From positions 66,844,109 to 66,908,108 of the forward strand of contig JARDYH010000003.1 of assembly GCA_029215795.1 (NCBI GenBank): a DNA stretch of 64,000 bases. Reading direction: 5' to 3'. Position 1 is the stretch's first letter; the number at the start of each line of letters is the position of its first letter. The notes beneath the pieces are model-generated. The model made no database searches and was not told the origin of the DNA. It worked only from the letters and a program-made list of their open reading frames with translations. This DNA comes from Anniella stebbinsi (taxonomy: Eukaryota > Chordata > Lepidosauria > Squamata > Anniellidae). A program made the position numbers and the translations under genes. This document shows positions 21,404-31,275 of the stretch, in pieces.

Positions 21404-21967
21404 GATGAAGAGCACTGATATGGGAAACAGAAACAGAGGTTTAAGTGCTGTGGTCTGAAGGCACATGACGCAGCAACCTTGATGAAGCTAAGCAATGGAT
21501 GGAAGTCTGCTGGGAAGCTCTATGTATGTTGCCCTGAGGTCTATGGTGGAATAAAGGCAGAACCATCCATATATATATGGAATTTAGGCAGATCTCACCT
21601 TTTTAATGCTTGGCCAGTAACAACCATGAGGCAAAAAAAGAGAAAGCAGCAAAGATAAGCATCCACGCTTTCAGCTAACCACATACAGGCAAGGAGAAAG
21701 ACAACTTATGGTCAGTGGCCACCAAACTTTTATGGTAACCTGCACTTTAGTGCTGAGATGATGAAATATATGTAGAAGCATGTCTCAGCCCTAGGGCTTC
21801 TTTCCTCATATCTTGTCATCCTGTTCCTCATGTTTTGTCTTCCAGATAATGAATGAGTTTGAAAGGATTTGGGCATATTTTAATTGAAAGAGGTAGAGGG
21901 CTCTTTTGGTGGCTGTCCCTAGGCTTTGGAACTCCTTCCCAAGACAGGCCCATTGCGCTGGCTTTCT
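21404..21967. other. Unassigned sequence
   Basis: No supported gene or repeat. Confidence 0.5.
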
Positions 21968-22015
21968 TTGGGCCAAACTAAACCTCTTTCTAATCATGCA
22001 AAGCAGAGCAGAACT
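21968..22015. mobile_element. Family K end fragment
   Basis: TGGGCCAAACTAAACCTCTT followed by CTAATCATGC matches the family K terminus. Confidence 0.4.
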
Positions 22016-23589
22016 ATGCATGTTTTTGTTTTTGTTTTTTACTTTTTTTAAGTGTGTATGACCCTAATTTAGATTGGGACTACAGTACTCTGGGAGAGGT
22101 GGCAGGTTAATCTTTCTTCCTCATCTGTTTTCATTCCAGAAGTCAACCGCTCCATTATTAGTCACCTCAAGCTCTTCTGAGGGAAGCGAGAACAAATGCT
22201 TCAAACAAACAAAAGATATTTGGATATTATTCTTTCTCTTTTATTACAATATGGACTTGGGAGGTGGGGTGCGGGGAAATCATGAAAATAATGAAAACTC
22301 TACTGCTTGTGACTGTATGTTATATCTAAGAATTAATGGAGGCACAGCCATGCCTCCATTGTTAAGGGCCATCAGTAAAAAACACATTCCGCCATGTTAA
22401 AGTGATAATTGAGGGGGGGGGGTATTCTAACAGCCATAAAATTGAAAATGTTTTATCAACCTTTCTGAAATTTACAGGTGCCAGAAAGAAATGTTTGTTT
22501 TACATTACCTGAAAATTTCAAGAAGATTGGTGAAAGATTGAGGGAAGGAGAGCAGTTTAAGGTAGAAAAGGAATACAAACCTCTCTCCCTGCTTTTGTAA
22601 AATTTACTTCCGGGTTGAGACTTTTTGTGCTCTCAATTTGCATAATTTCTAGAGCCTTATTAACTAATCCAGTGGTGGGGTCTTCTTCCTCTTTGGCTGT
22701 AGTTGATGGAAAGCTTTTCGTTTTTAAAAAATTCCCTTCGGTTGACTTTTAAGGACTATTTTAACCTCTCATTCAAGTCAATGAGACGGCCATCTTCCCT
22801 CATAACGCGACACTGACACACGCTCAGTAGCGTCGCTCTCCCCCCTCCCTCCTGCCTTAGAATGTGGGGTGGGTGAGTGAAATGGCCGCTGCCTCTATAG
22901 CACAGACCTTTTGAGTGAAGAGGAAGAGTTTCTCTTTTCTCTTCTGGAACATGCATTCCTTTGGCTCTGAGAGTATTTTGGGCTATCTTCATAAGGCCAG
23001 TTTGTTCTTTTGCTCCCTGGTGAAGCAGGGTGTGGTTCCTCTGGATCCATGACAACCTGATCTTCAGATCTCTCCTGGGAATAGGTGGCTATACCTTTCT
23101 TTCTATTCCCCCCCCCACCCCATACACACACAGTGCTCCCCCATACACACACAGTGCTCCTTCCCTCTTTTCTAAGAGTTTGGTCCATACTGCTATAAGT
23201 TGAAAGCTTCAAACACTTCATTTAATTAGTTTGGGCCGGTGTTAAGTTTTAAGTACAATGTTGAAACCTTTCAAAGTGCTTCTGGGCCTACAACGTTGGT
23301 TTCGGCCTAGTCACCCTGTTTTTAAATAAGATTTAGAAACAGTTGAGGTGTCGTTTATTTTGCATAGTGTACACACATGGATTATCTTTCTAATCCTTGC
23401 AGTCTACACTGGCTCCCTCCTTGATGTGTTTTGGGATGCAGACAACCCCTTTTTTGTTCCAGCAGGCCTTTGGCAAATAATCTGGACCTCTGTCTATACC
23501 TTTGACTTTTAAATTGTTATGTATTTAAAATGTTTAAAATGCTTTAATATTGAAAATTATTTAATTATATTTTTAACTTTTGTATCTTT
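22016..23589. other. Unassigned; GC-rich part 22,780-22,900
   Basis: A small CpG-containing block (ACGCGACACTGACACACGC and AGTAGCGTCGCTC) lies at about 22,805-22,835 in an AT-rich setting. CCCATACACACACAGTGCTC is tandemly repeated twice at about 23,117-23,160. No gene recognised. Confidence 0.45.
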
Positions 23590-23902
23590 AGGCTGACCAT
23601 ATGAAAAGGAGGACAGGGAACATGTAACTTTAACAGTTGTAGAGAAAAGGGAATTTCAGCCAGTGTCATTTGTATGCAATTAGTCCCTGGTGAAATTCCC
23701 TCTTCATCACAACAGTTAAAGTTGCAGGCACTATACTAGAGTGACCATATACAAATGAAGGCAGAGCCCCTGCAACTTTAACTGTTGTGATGAAGAGGGA
23801 ATTTCACCAGGAACTAATTGCATACAAATAACACTGGCTGAAATCCCCTTTTCTCTACAACTGTTAAAGTTACATGAGCCCTGTCCTCCTTTTCATATGG
23901 TA
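23590..23902. mobile_element. Palindromic transposon, family F, opposite orientation
   Basis: Ends AGGCTGACCATATGAAAAGG and CCTCCTTTTCATATGG. The 45-bp centre (GCACTATACTAGAGTGACC) is the reverse complement of that in the other full copies, meaning this copy sits the other way round. Confidence 0.85.
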
Positions 23903-23992
23903 TATAGTATATTCCTATTTATAGTTTTTAGCTGTATATGTTTTAGTTTTGTAAGGCTGCCCTGAGGCCCAGCATTGGGCAAAAGGCAGGAT

Positions 23993-24018
23993 ACTACTAC
24001 TACTACTACTACTACTAG
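23993..24018. repeat. (TAC)n microsatellite
   Basis: Eight TAC triplets. Confidence 0.95.
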
Positions 24019-24688
24019 TAATGTTTCAGATTTCACTTCTGCATCTGATGTTCTTTTGCATTTACTCTTCTTTATAAACCATTCATATCTTAAGACTTCT
24101 TGTGTGGCATGTTTACATTGGTTTAACAAGTTAAAAGGGGTATTCACTGTTTTCATGCTTATGTTATAAAATCTATTTTCAACAGGCCTAGTAACTTCAA
24201 GAGTAACAGAGTTGGGGAAAATCCTCAATCTCTTTGCTATCAGAGGCATTGAGTAAAGGACCCCTAGAGATAATTTAGACTGACCCCAACCACAAAACAC
24301 TATTCCCTCTTATGAAGAGATCTGGACCACAGACTACTAAAGACAAACAAAGTAGCAGGCCATAATAACAGTTCTCATGTGGCCATTTGCCTTATGAGGC
24401 AGGTACTCTGCGGGCTACCAGATGGAGGGACTAGCAAGCCATAAAGTTGCCTGGCTGGGTCTGCCAGAAATCCAGCCTCAACACTCCTGGAAGGTCCATG
24501 TTCTATAGCACCTGCTGTCAGATGAACTTGAGAGAATCCCTCCCTCCACCCCTGTGTTTAATTTACTGGCTTCCCCTGGCTGGACCTTGCAGGAAACTAT
24601 AGGGACAGACAGAGCAGGCATTCATAGCACACATAGAATTCTAAGACTGGCAAATCTAAAAGCAAGTGTGTTGCTTTTCAAGAACCAA
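24019..24688. other. Unassigned sequence
   Basis: No supported gene or repeat. Confidence 0.5.
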
Positions 24689-24743
24689 GGAAATTCAATG
24701 GGTCTTACTTTTGAGTAAATATCTAGGGATGGAAATGCAGCCT
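24689..24743. repeat. Short palindromic element, half copy
   Basis: TTCAATGGGTCTTACTTTTG followed by AGTAAATATCTAGGGA matches one arm of the family at 2,002 and 62,461. Confidence 0.5.
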
Positions 24744-24757
24744 GTGCAAGAACTGAG

Positions 24758-25385
24758 TTGGGTGACCATATTTGGGAAACCAAAAAAGAGGACACCTAGT
24801 GGGGGGGGCAGGAAAATGGCTTTCTGGGGTCACCTTAAAGTCACCAATTGGAGCGGAGGAGGGGAAAGCATGTCATTCTCACCCCTACCCCACTGCTCCA
24901 ATCAGGCCTTTTTCTATAATGTCTAGGAATGACACATTTTTCCCTTTTAAGACCTTGATTGGAGCAGTGGGAGACACACCTCCAGAAAGCATGTAATTCC
25001 CCCCTGCCACGCTAGTGGTGGCCTTAAAAGGGAAAGTGTGTAATTCCAGGTCATTATAGACTATTGCATAAAATCCCCCCTGACACCGAGGATAGAACAA
25101 AAACCAGGAGAAATCTGGGGAAATCATGACAGTTTTTGTAAAAAATTATTATTGCATTTATATCACACCTTTTTTCTGCCAAGAAACCCAAGGTGGCATA
25201 CATAATCCTCCTCTTCTCCATTTTATCCTCACAACAGCAACCCTGTGAGGTGGGTTGGGCTGAGAGTCTTCAACTGGCCCAAAGTCACCCAATGGGTTTC
25301 CATGGCTAAGTGGGGAGTAGAACCCAGATCTCCCAGCTCCAAGTCCAACACTTTAGCTACTACGCCACACCCTAATGGTCACCCT
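24758..25385. mobile_element. DNA transposon with GGGTGACCAT ends, split by a SINE
   Basis: Starts TTGGGTGACCATATTTGGG and ends TAATGGTCACCCT. Flanks AGAACTGAG (24,749-24,757) and AGAATTGAG (25,386-25,394) look like a 9-bp target duplication with one change. The interior carries inverted relatives such as CCACTGCTCCAATCAGG and CTTGATTGGAGCAGTGGG. No protein. Its first 10 bp resemble family F. Confidence 0.68.
25139..25372 (-). mobile_element. tRNA-derived SINE (Sauria type) nested in the DNA transposon
   Basis: On the minus strand: GGTGTGGCGTAGTAGCTAAA head with A box, GGAGCTGGGAGATCTGGGTT, AACCCACCTCACAGGGTTGC and a 3' end GGTGTGATATAAATGCAATA. It lies wholly within 24,758-25,385, so it inserted later. 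Confidence 0.82.
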
Positions 25386-25394
25386 AGAATTGAG

Positions 25395-26110
25395 CCATGC
25401 CAAGTTGGAAGCAGATCAGTTTGTGCCTTAATTTTTAGGATAGTTTTTTTAAAAAAGTTTGACTTCAATTTTTTTTGTAAAATTCAAGGCATGAACCAAT
25501 CTGCTTTCAAACTGGCATGGCTAAAGCCTTACTTAAGAGGTACCATGGTGCCAAGTTTCATCTCTTCATCTTTACTTTCTTTTTTTTTAATGTACTGCTC
25601 AAGGCCCTAGACCCCAAAGAGGAGTATTGGGTTTGAAGTTAAAAAAAATCTTAAAACTCAAGGCATAAACAGATCTGCTTCCAACTTGGCATGGCTCAAT
25701 CCCTACTTAAGAGCTACTATGCTGTCAAGTTTCATTTATCTTTAAAAATAATGGAATTGTAAGCATTTTAGTTAATTAAAAAAATTAAATTGAAGTTTTA
25801 AAAATTTCTAAAAATCAAGGGATGAACGGATCTGCTTCCAACTTGGCATGGCTAAATCCCTACTTCAGAGCTACCATGGTGCCAAGTTTCATCTCTTTAT
25901 CTTTAATTTCATTTTTAAAACTTGTATTGCTCAAGGTCCTGGACCCCAAAGAGATTTCTGTTTGAACTTTAAAACATTCCTAAAAATCAAGGCATGAACG
26001 GATCTGCTTCATACTTGGTATAGCTATATCCCTACTTAAGAACTACCATGATGCCAGGTTTCATCTCTTTATCTTTAAAAATGAGAGAGATGCAAGCATT
26101 TTGGTTGGTT
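25395..26110. repeat. Four-unit tandem array, period about 157-175 bp
   Basis: The phrase AACTTGGCATGGCTAAATCC recurs with GGCATGGCT (or GGTATAGCT) at 25,513, 25,688, 25,845 and 26,017, each time followed by CTACTTAAGAGCTACCATGG-type and AAGTTTCATCTCTTTATCTT-type sequence. Alternate units also carry CTCAAGGYCCTRGACCCCAA. A fifth, inverted copy of the core (GAGCCATGCCAAGTTGGAAG) sits at 25,391-25,410. Stop codons interrupt all frames, so it is a satellite-like array, not a coding one. Confidence 0.82.
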
Positions 26111-26252
26111 TATTAATGTTAAAAGTGAGTTCAACACATAACACTAGCTTTGATTTTATATTGGATGTCAAGATGGTATAACATTCTGGCTGATGGCGGC
26201 TTGGTTGTCAACTGTATAATATCCAGTCATCCGTTACACAAAGCCATGAAAT

Positions 26253-26637
26253 TCATTAAACAAAAAACCTACGGTTTACAAAAACAATGTTAAGGCTCTA
26301 CAGTTTCCAGCCAAGCACCAAAAAGCAGGGAAATTTGGAGTTAAGGCTCACAAGCCTTAACGCCACATCCTCCCTAAGGAGGCAGAAAGTGCAAGTGAAA
26401 TTCTCATTCTCCCAAAGCAGATAAACCATGAGGACAGGGTGGAGAATATGATATGCAGAGGTGACTGTGGGGTTGTGGAAAACTGATCACGAACAACTTA
26501 GGGCCACCTACTTCTCTTTTTTTGTTTAGAGCAGCCCTTCCCCAACCTGGTGCCCTCCAAAGGTGTTGGACCAGAACTCCCATCATTGCAAGTCAGTATG
26601 TCCCATGGTCAGGAATGCTGGGACTTGTCATCTCAAA
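26253..26637. repeat. Left arm of a 385-bp inverted duplication
   Basis: Reverse complement of 27,866-28,250 at 380 of 385 positions by eye, with no gap. The five differences are single-base changes (two next to each other in a CCAGAA/CTACAA site). The inner end of the arm contains half of a family H MITE (CCCAACCTGGTGCCCTCC). Some 60 codons can be read as an open frame inside both arms, but the frame resembles no known protein. Confidence 0.95.
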
Positions 26638-26978
26638 CACCTGGAGGGCAGCAGGATGGGAATGCTGTTCCATACCCTTACCAAATACAGGGTCTGCCCA
26701 ATACTTTTCTCTCACACACATCTCGCATATAGCAGCACTCTTGATAACAAAAGGGGCACTATTCATTACAGATCTAGAACCAGAGCATGTGCCAGGCACT
26801 TCCAACTTTTGGTCAATATCCTGCCTTTCAAAGAACCAATTTTTTTTTCTTTAAATGTATTTATAAAAAATATACTGTTCACTCCCCACAATCCCTGCAC
26901 AATACATAATCTCATCAAAGCAACAGTGGAGCAGAAGAGGTTTAGTTTGGCTGTCTTGAACACCTTTCAGATGAGATT

Positions 26979-27058
26979 AGTTTGCAATCCTATACCTCTT
27001 GGGAGAAAGCTCTAGTGAATTCAGTGGCACTGGCTTCTGAGAAGACATGTATAGGAGT
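26979..27058. repeat. Short palindromic element
   Basis: TTGCAATCCTATACCTCTTG ... GAATTCAGTGGCACTGGCTT ... GACATGTATAGG, a diverged copy of the family at 2,002. Confidence 0.5.
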
Positions 27059-27110
27059 CAACCTTCTCCAGCCTGGTGCTCTCCAGATGCGTTGCACTGT
27101 AACTCCCATG

Positions 27111-27245
27111 TTATTTATTTATTTATTTATTTATTTATTACATTTGTATACCGCCCCATAGCCGAAGCTCTCTGGGCGGTTTACATAGGATTAAAAACAA
27201 TTAAAAACAATATACAAAAATTAAAACAGCAAAAACATACATGTG
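27111..27245 (-). repeat. L2-type LINE or SINE 3' end with (TTTA)n
   Basis: (TTTA)n then TTGTATACCGCCCCATAGCC and CTCTGGGCGGTTTACATAGG. This is the complement of the GGCTATGGGGCGGTATA tail found at the end of the L2 copy at 50,940-51,740. Confidence 0.75.
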
Positions 27246-27566
27246 TTATGGGGAAGATAAAAATCAATTCATACTTAATTTTAAAATAATACTTACGCAT
27301 GAAAGTATTAGGTGGTAGCTCTGCCTTTGATCTCACACTGCTGAACAAGTAAGAGAAATCCTTTATCTGATATTCAAGAAACAGACATGCTATGCCATGT
27401 GTTGAAAACTAATGTTGATGTCTGAAGGGCTATCTGGATTAGGTGTTCAAGATTCATTCATTGTTGTTTCATTTGGTTTTGACAGTTTATTTAAAGTGAT
27501 GCAGCTCTTTTGTAGTTCCTTGATTGATCACATATCTTAATGCTGGAAAACATCATACTTTAGTAC

Positions 27567-27693
27567 AGATGTGGGCAGAAAATAGATCCTGATGATTTGG
27601 ACATCAACTCGCGGCGGTCCTGATAACTGCCCATGCTGATAGGGGCTTTTACAAGTTGAATTCCAAAACATCTGAAGATCTACATTCTGCCTT
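27567..27693. mobile_element. Family H palindromic MITE
   Basis: TGTGGGCAGAAAATAGATCC pairs with GATCTACATTCTGCC; GACATCAACT... and AGTTGAATTCC pair inside. Close to the 16,300 copy. Confidence 0.65.
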
Positions 27694-27704
27694 CCCTTGT
27701 TCTT

Positions 27705-27860
27705 GAACAACATTCCCCAACCTGGTGCCTGTCAGATGTGTTGGGTTGCAACTCTCAACATAAGGCGATGCTCTAAGAAATGAGAAGTAGCTGGTCCTAA
27801 GTTGTTCATCATCATTTCCCACAACCCCACAGTCACCTCTGCAGATCAAATTGCATATCT
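27705..27860. repeat. Diverged direct copy of part of the right arm
   Basis: CCTAAGTTGTTCATCATCAT and CACAACCCCACAGTCACCTC match the right arm (27,990-28,045) in the same orientation with many differences. It records an older tandem duplication. Confidence 0.75.
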
Positions 27861-27865
27861 AGATT

Positions 27866-28250
27866 TTTGAGATGACAAGTCCCAGCATTCCTGACCATGG
27901 GACATACTGACTTGCAATGATGGGAGTTGTAGTCCAACACCTTTGGAGGGCACCAGGTTGGGGAAGGGCTGCTCTAAACAAAAAAAGAGAAGTAGGTGGC
28001 CCTAAGTTGTTCGTGATCAGTTTTCCACAACCCCACAGTCACCTCTGCATATCATATTCTCCACCCTGTCCCCATGGTTTATCTGCTTTGGGAGAATGAG
28101 AATTTCACTTGCACTTTCTGCCTCCTTAGGGAGGATGTGGCGTTAAGGCTTGAGAGCCTTAACTCCAAATTTCCCTGCTTTTTGGTGCTTGGTTGGAAAC
28201 TGTAGAGCCTTAACATTGTTTTTGTAAACCGTAGGTTTTTTGTTTAATGA
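27866..28250. repeat. Right arm of the 385-bp inverted duplication
   Basis: Partner of 26,253-26,637. Ends GTAGGTTTTTTGTTTAATGA, the exact complement of the left arm's outer end. Flanking bases do not show an obvious target duplication. Confidence 0.95.
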
Positions 28251-28614
28251 TTCTATCAATAAAGGGCAAGGTTAATTAGTAAAATTGTTGGATTTCAGTG
28301 TCAAGAACAACACTAGAAAAGTGGTGAGAACCATATGTTCTATAACTTGCTGTGAGTGATAGCATTATTAAAATTATTTGCAAATATTGTGACAGCTATC
28401 AGCTTGTTTAAGACATAAAAACAGTGTGGCTCTTTTTCTTTTTTAAAAGTAAGATAGCTTCATCTCTTTCCCAGATATCTTCATCCTGTTGTAAAGTATC
28501 AGCAGGTAGAAATATGTAATGATACTTTCTCAAAGTGCTGGTCCCTGAACTCCAGTTTTTATAATTTTCTCAAGGATCAGGAATCATATCAGAGCATGGG
28601 AGAAAGATGACAGA
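28251..28614. other. Unassigned sequence
   Basis: No supported gene or repeat. Confidence 0.5.
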
Positions 28615-28925
28615 AACTATTTTCCCCAGGGCAAAGCCAAACTGATAACCACATTTCAGGAGACAGGAGCAAACCACGCAGGAGCAGCCGCCCACATGGT
28701 CTCCCTCTGGCGCAACAGTCAGTGCCTCGTCGTCCAACCAAGCCGCAAACGAAAGAGGCTGAAGGTTGGGAGCAGCCGCCTAATATTGGCGCTGCTGCTC
28801 CGCCTCCAACTGTGGCGCCAGATTGCCCCCTCCAATGGGGAGAAGGCACGTCTTCTTCTCCGCTTTCCGCCGCCAACAGCCCCCCCCTGTGGCCACGTGA
28901 ACGGGGCCCGGGAATGGCACTATTT
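28615..28925 (+). other. GC-rich proline/alanine-rich open frame, origin unclear
   Basis: A plus-strand frame open from about 28,650 to 28,961 reads RPHGLPLAQQSVPRR, then a PPPTVAPDCPLQWGE stretch and ends near RERGPGMALF. It has no domain I recognise. It abuts the L2 remnant that follows, so it may be part of the same retroelement or a separate retroposed fragment. Confidence 0.35.
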
Positions 28926-29400
28926 ATTAGGGATGAGGTTACCTTGGTCAGCACTGGCTAGTGAAGACCGTTGGAAGGCTTTCCCTAGAGAGACTTGCCT
29001 GGCACCTACATTATTGTTGCTTTTTCACCTGGCTAAGACTATTTTTTATTCTTTCAGGCCTTTTAAGATCTCTTGTTATGATCTTAAGCTATGTACTTTA
29101 ATAAATGTTGAAGATATTGTGGTGTATTTATATCCATAAAGATCTCTTGTATATTTTCGTCATTGGTGGATTGATGGTGGATTTAGCTTCCTTCTTTGGC
29201 TGGTTATTTAGTTTTTGCGATTTGCGTATTATCCATTGCATTGATATTTGTGTTTTTGTGCTGAATTTTAAAAGATTTGTATGTTGGATTTTTTAAAAAA
29301 ATGTATTGTTGTGATGTTTAAACCAGTCTTATAGTTTTTATTATAGCTAGGAATTGTTTTATATGCCATCTAATAAGTATAAAAAAATTAAAATAATAAA
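28926..29400 (+). pseudogene. L2-type LINE 3' end, degenerate
   Basis: The frame around 28,960-29,070 (LAPTLLLLFHLAKTIFYSFR) parallels LAPTLLSFRCQVKTFLFSQ of the better L2 copy at 51,460-51,520. A TTAAAATAATAAATGA tail follows. The remainder is decayed. Confidence 0.5.
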
Positions 29401-30019
29401 TGATAGGTAGATGAGATCTCCCCCCATTTAATTTCATTAATTTTTCAATGCATCTGATCTGTCTCCTTTTACAATTTTATTTCTTTAAACGAATGCCTAG
29501 AATAAATTCCAGAAGTATCGCATTCAGACTTCACCTTAGCTTTCAGTTCATTCCATTCATTTGCATCTTCTGCTCCACTACTTTACTGAAGTGCACACAT
29601 GTGAATTCATGAAACACTGCTTTGGAGAACTCAGGTGGGGCCTGCCCCGCGAGCTGCCCTCATGGACCCAGGCAGATATTCCATCCAATGCAAGCCAAAA
29701 CAATCTTGACAGGATCATTGTCACTGTATCAAGATTCTCTTAGGGCAATGTATTTAGGTAGTGTGGAAATATACTCTTGTGTACTCTTGTGAGATTGCTT
29801 TTTTGGTAGTGTATCAATGCTCACATACACTGTCATGGAAAAGTAATGCCCTGTACCATGCATGGAAGGGAGACTCCTTCCTTTCCTGTGGCCTCTACTG
29901 TTACCACTATCTCTTCCCCCACCTGGCTGCCTCCACTAAACCGGCCTTAAAAGTCTCTGGGTCTCAGGTATCTTCTTTAGGTAGTGCAGGGTATGGATAG
30001 TAGACATGAGGTGGGTAGA
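29401..30019. other. Unassigned sequence
   Basis: No supported gene or repeat. Confidence 0.5.
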
Positions 30020-30054
30020 CCAGTTGGCAGAAATCGTTCATTTCTGCCAACTGG
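30020..30054. other. Perfect 15-bp stem hairpin
   Basis: CCAGTTGGCAGAAAT, loop CGTTC, then ATTTCTGCCAACTGG. It does not belong to any repeat family recognised here. Confidence 0.9.
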
Positions 30055-31204
30055 GTTTCTATTCCTTGAATTCAGAGTTTTTTCTATCTTTCTCTGACGT
30101 TCTGTTAAAACTCCTGCTTTTTGACAAAAACACCCTGACCTTTACATTTTAACAAAACCTCTGACCTCTAAATTACTAACCTTTGAGTTGAATTTGAGTG
30201 GTAGCATGTTCACGCATGTGTGTGCGCGCGTGCACACACACACACAAGATTTAACTCCATAATATCATAAAACCAAACTAAGTACCAATATGGAGGACAG
30301 TTTTTTTCCTTCACAGACACATTTGTGATGTAATGGGGTGGGGGCGGAGGAGTGAGGGGCATGAATGAACTGAAAACCTGAAAGCTATGGGAAACTGCAT
30401 CTGTACAGCACTCTGATAAAAATGTGGAAATAAATGCAAACATGGAGATGTCCTGATGCATCAGTTTCACTTTGGAAACAGAACCCAAGGAATTTGGAAA
30501 ACTCTAAAATCCAGGGAGAAATTTGGAGGAAGATAATTCAGAAGCATTTCTGGTTTGTTCTGATGGGCTGATGAAGTGTGTGGAGGAATAATAAATCAAA
30601 GTGTCTGGACAACTCTGGCCAGTCTGATATATTTACCAACCTTTCTCTACATCACAATCCAACTCTATGTGGTATTCTAGCCTTATTCAGGGTTTCACAC
30701 ATACACTGCCTGAGGAGACGGATGGGATTGTGCCAGTTGACCTGCACTCTCTGTCACATTCCTGTCACTAAGCTCTGTTGGCCTTCACCCACTGGAGGAG
30801 CAACATGTAGGTTGCCTGGTGCCTGCATGATTTAGAACCCTTGTTGCACAGGGTCTTAAATTACACAAAGGGTCTATACAAGTAGAACTAGCTCTCCACT
30901 GCAGATGCTGGCCCATTCTGTCTTAAAAGTGGACACTTCTCACAGAGGAAAATGGGTTTGCAAAAAAACAAACACTGTCCTTTTCAGCTCAGTCTAATCA
31001 CAACCTTTGTATTGATCCTTCAGTTTGGTCACAGCTCTGAGCTCCACTGCAGAACTCACAGAATAGATGCTCATCAAGACAAAGTCAGGGCCCATAAAAC
31101 TCCCCCCATTTCCTGAGGAGACATGTAGAAAATTGACCTCAGATGTGGATTGTTCAACACTAAACTACTACTGTCCTGCTAGGGAGAAATAATAAAGCGG
31201 AACA
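30055..31204. other. Unassigned sequence
   Basis: A GT/CG/CA alternating tract (GTGTGTGCGCGCGTGCACAC) lies near 30,218-30,246. No gene supported. Confidence 0.5.
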
Positions 31205-31275
31205 GCTTTCATCAACCTGGTGTGTTGGACTGCAACTCTCATCATTCCCAGCCAGAATAGCCATTGGCCATGAAG
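31205..31275. mobile_element. Family H MITE, half copy
   Basis: AACCTGGTGTGTTGGACTGC, then CTCATCATTCCCAGCCAGAA and TAGCCATTGGCCATGAAG. Confidence 0.6.

Larger units (their letters stand above)
26638..27865. other. Spacer between the inverted arms
   Basis: Holds a short palindromic element (about 26,979-27,058), a truncated family H MITE (27,058-27,110), an L2-type 3' tail (27,111-27,245), a family H MITE (27,567-27,693) and an older diverged direct copy (27,705-27,860) of the inner half of the right arm. Confidence 0.75.

Noticed and set aside
23590..23902. Apparent inversion of the 45-bp centre of family F relative to other copies
   Set aside because: Because the arms are inverted repeats, an element inserted in the opposite orientation gives exactly this view. 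No special inversion mechanism is needed.
26522..27015. Frames of 110-150 codons on the plus strand
   Set aside because: They run through MITE, palindrome and L2-tail sequence and have no recognisable domain.
26404..28099. Two almost identical 60-residue frames on opposite strands (26,404-26,586 minus and 27,917-28,099 plus)
   Set aside because: They arise from the two arms of the inverted duplication and show no similarity to a protein family.
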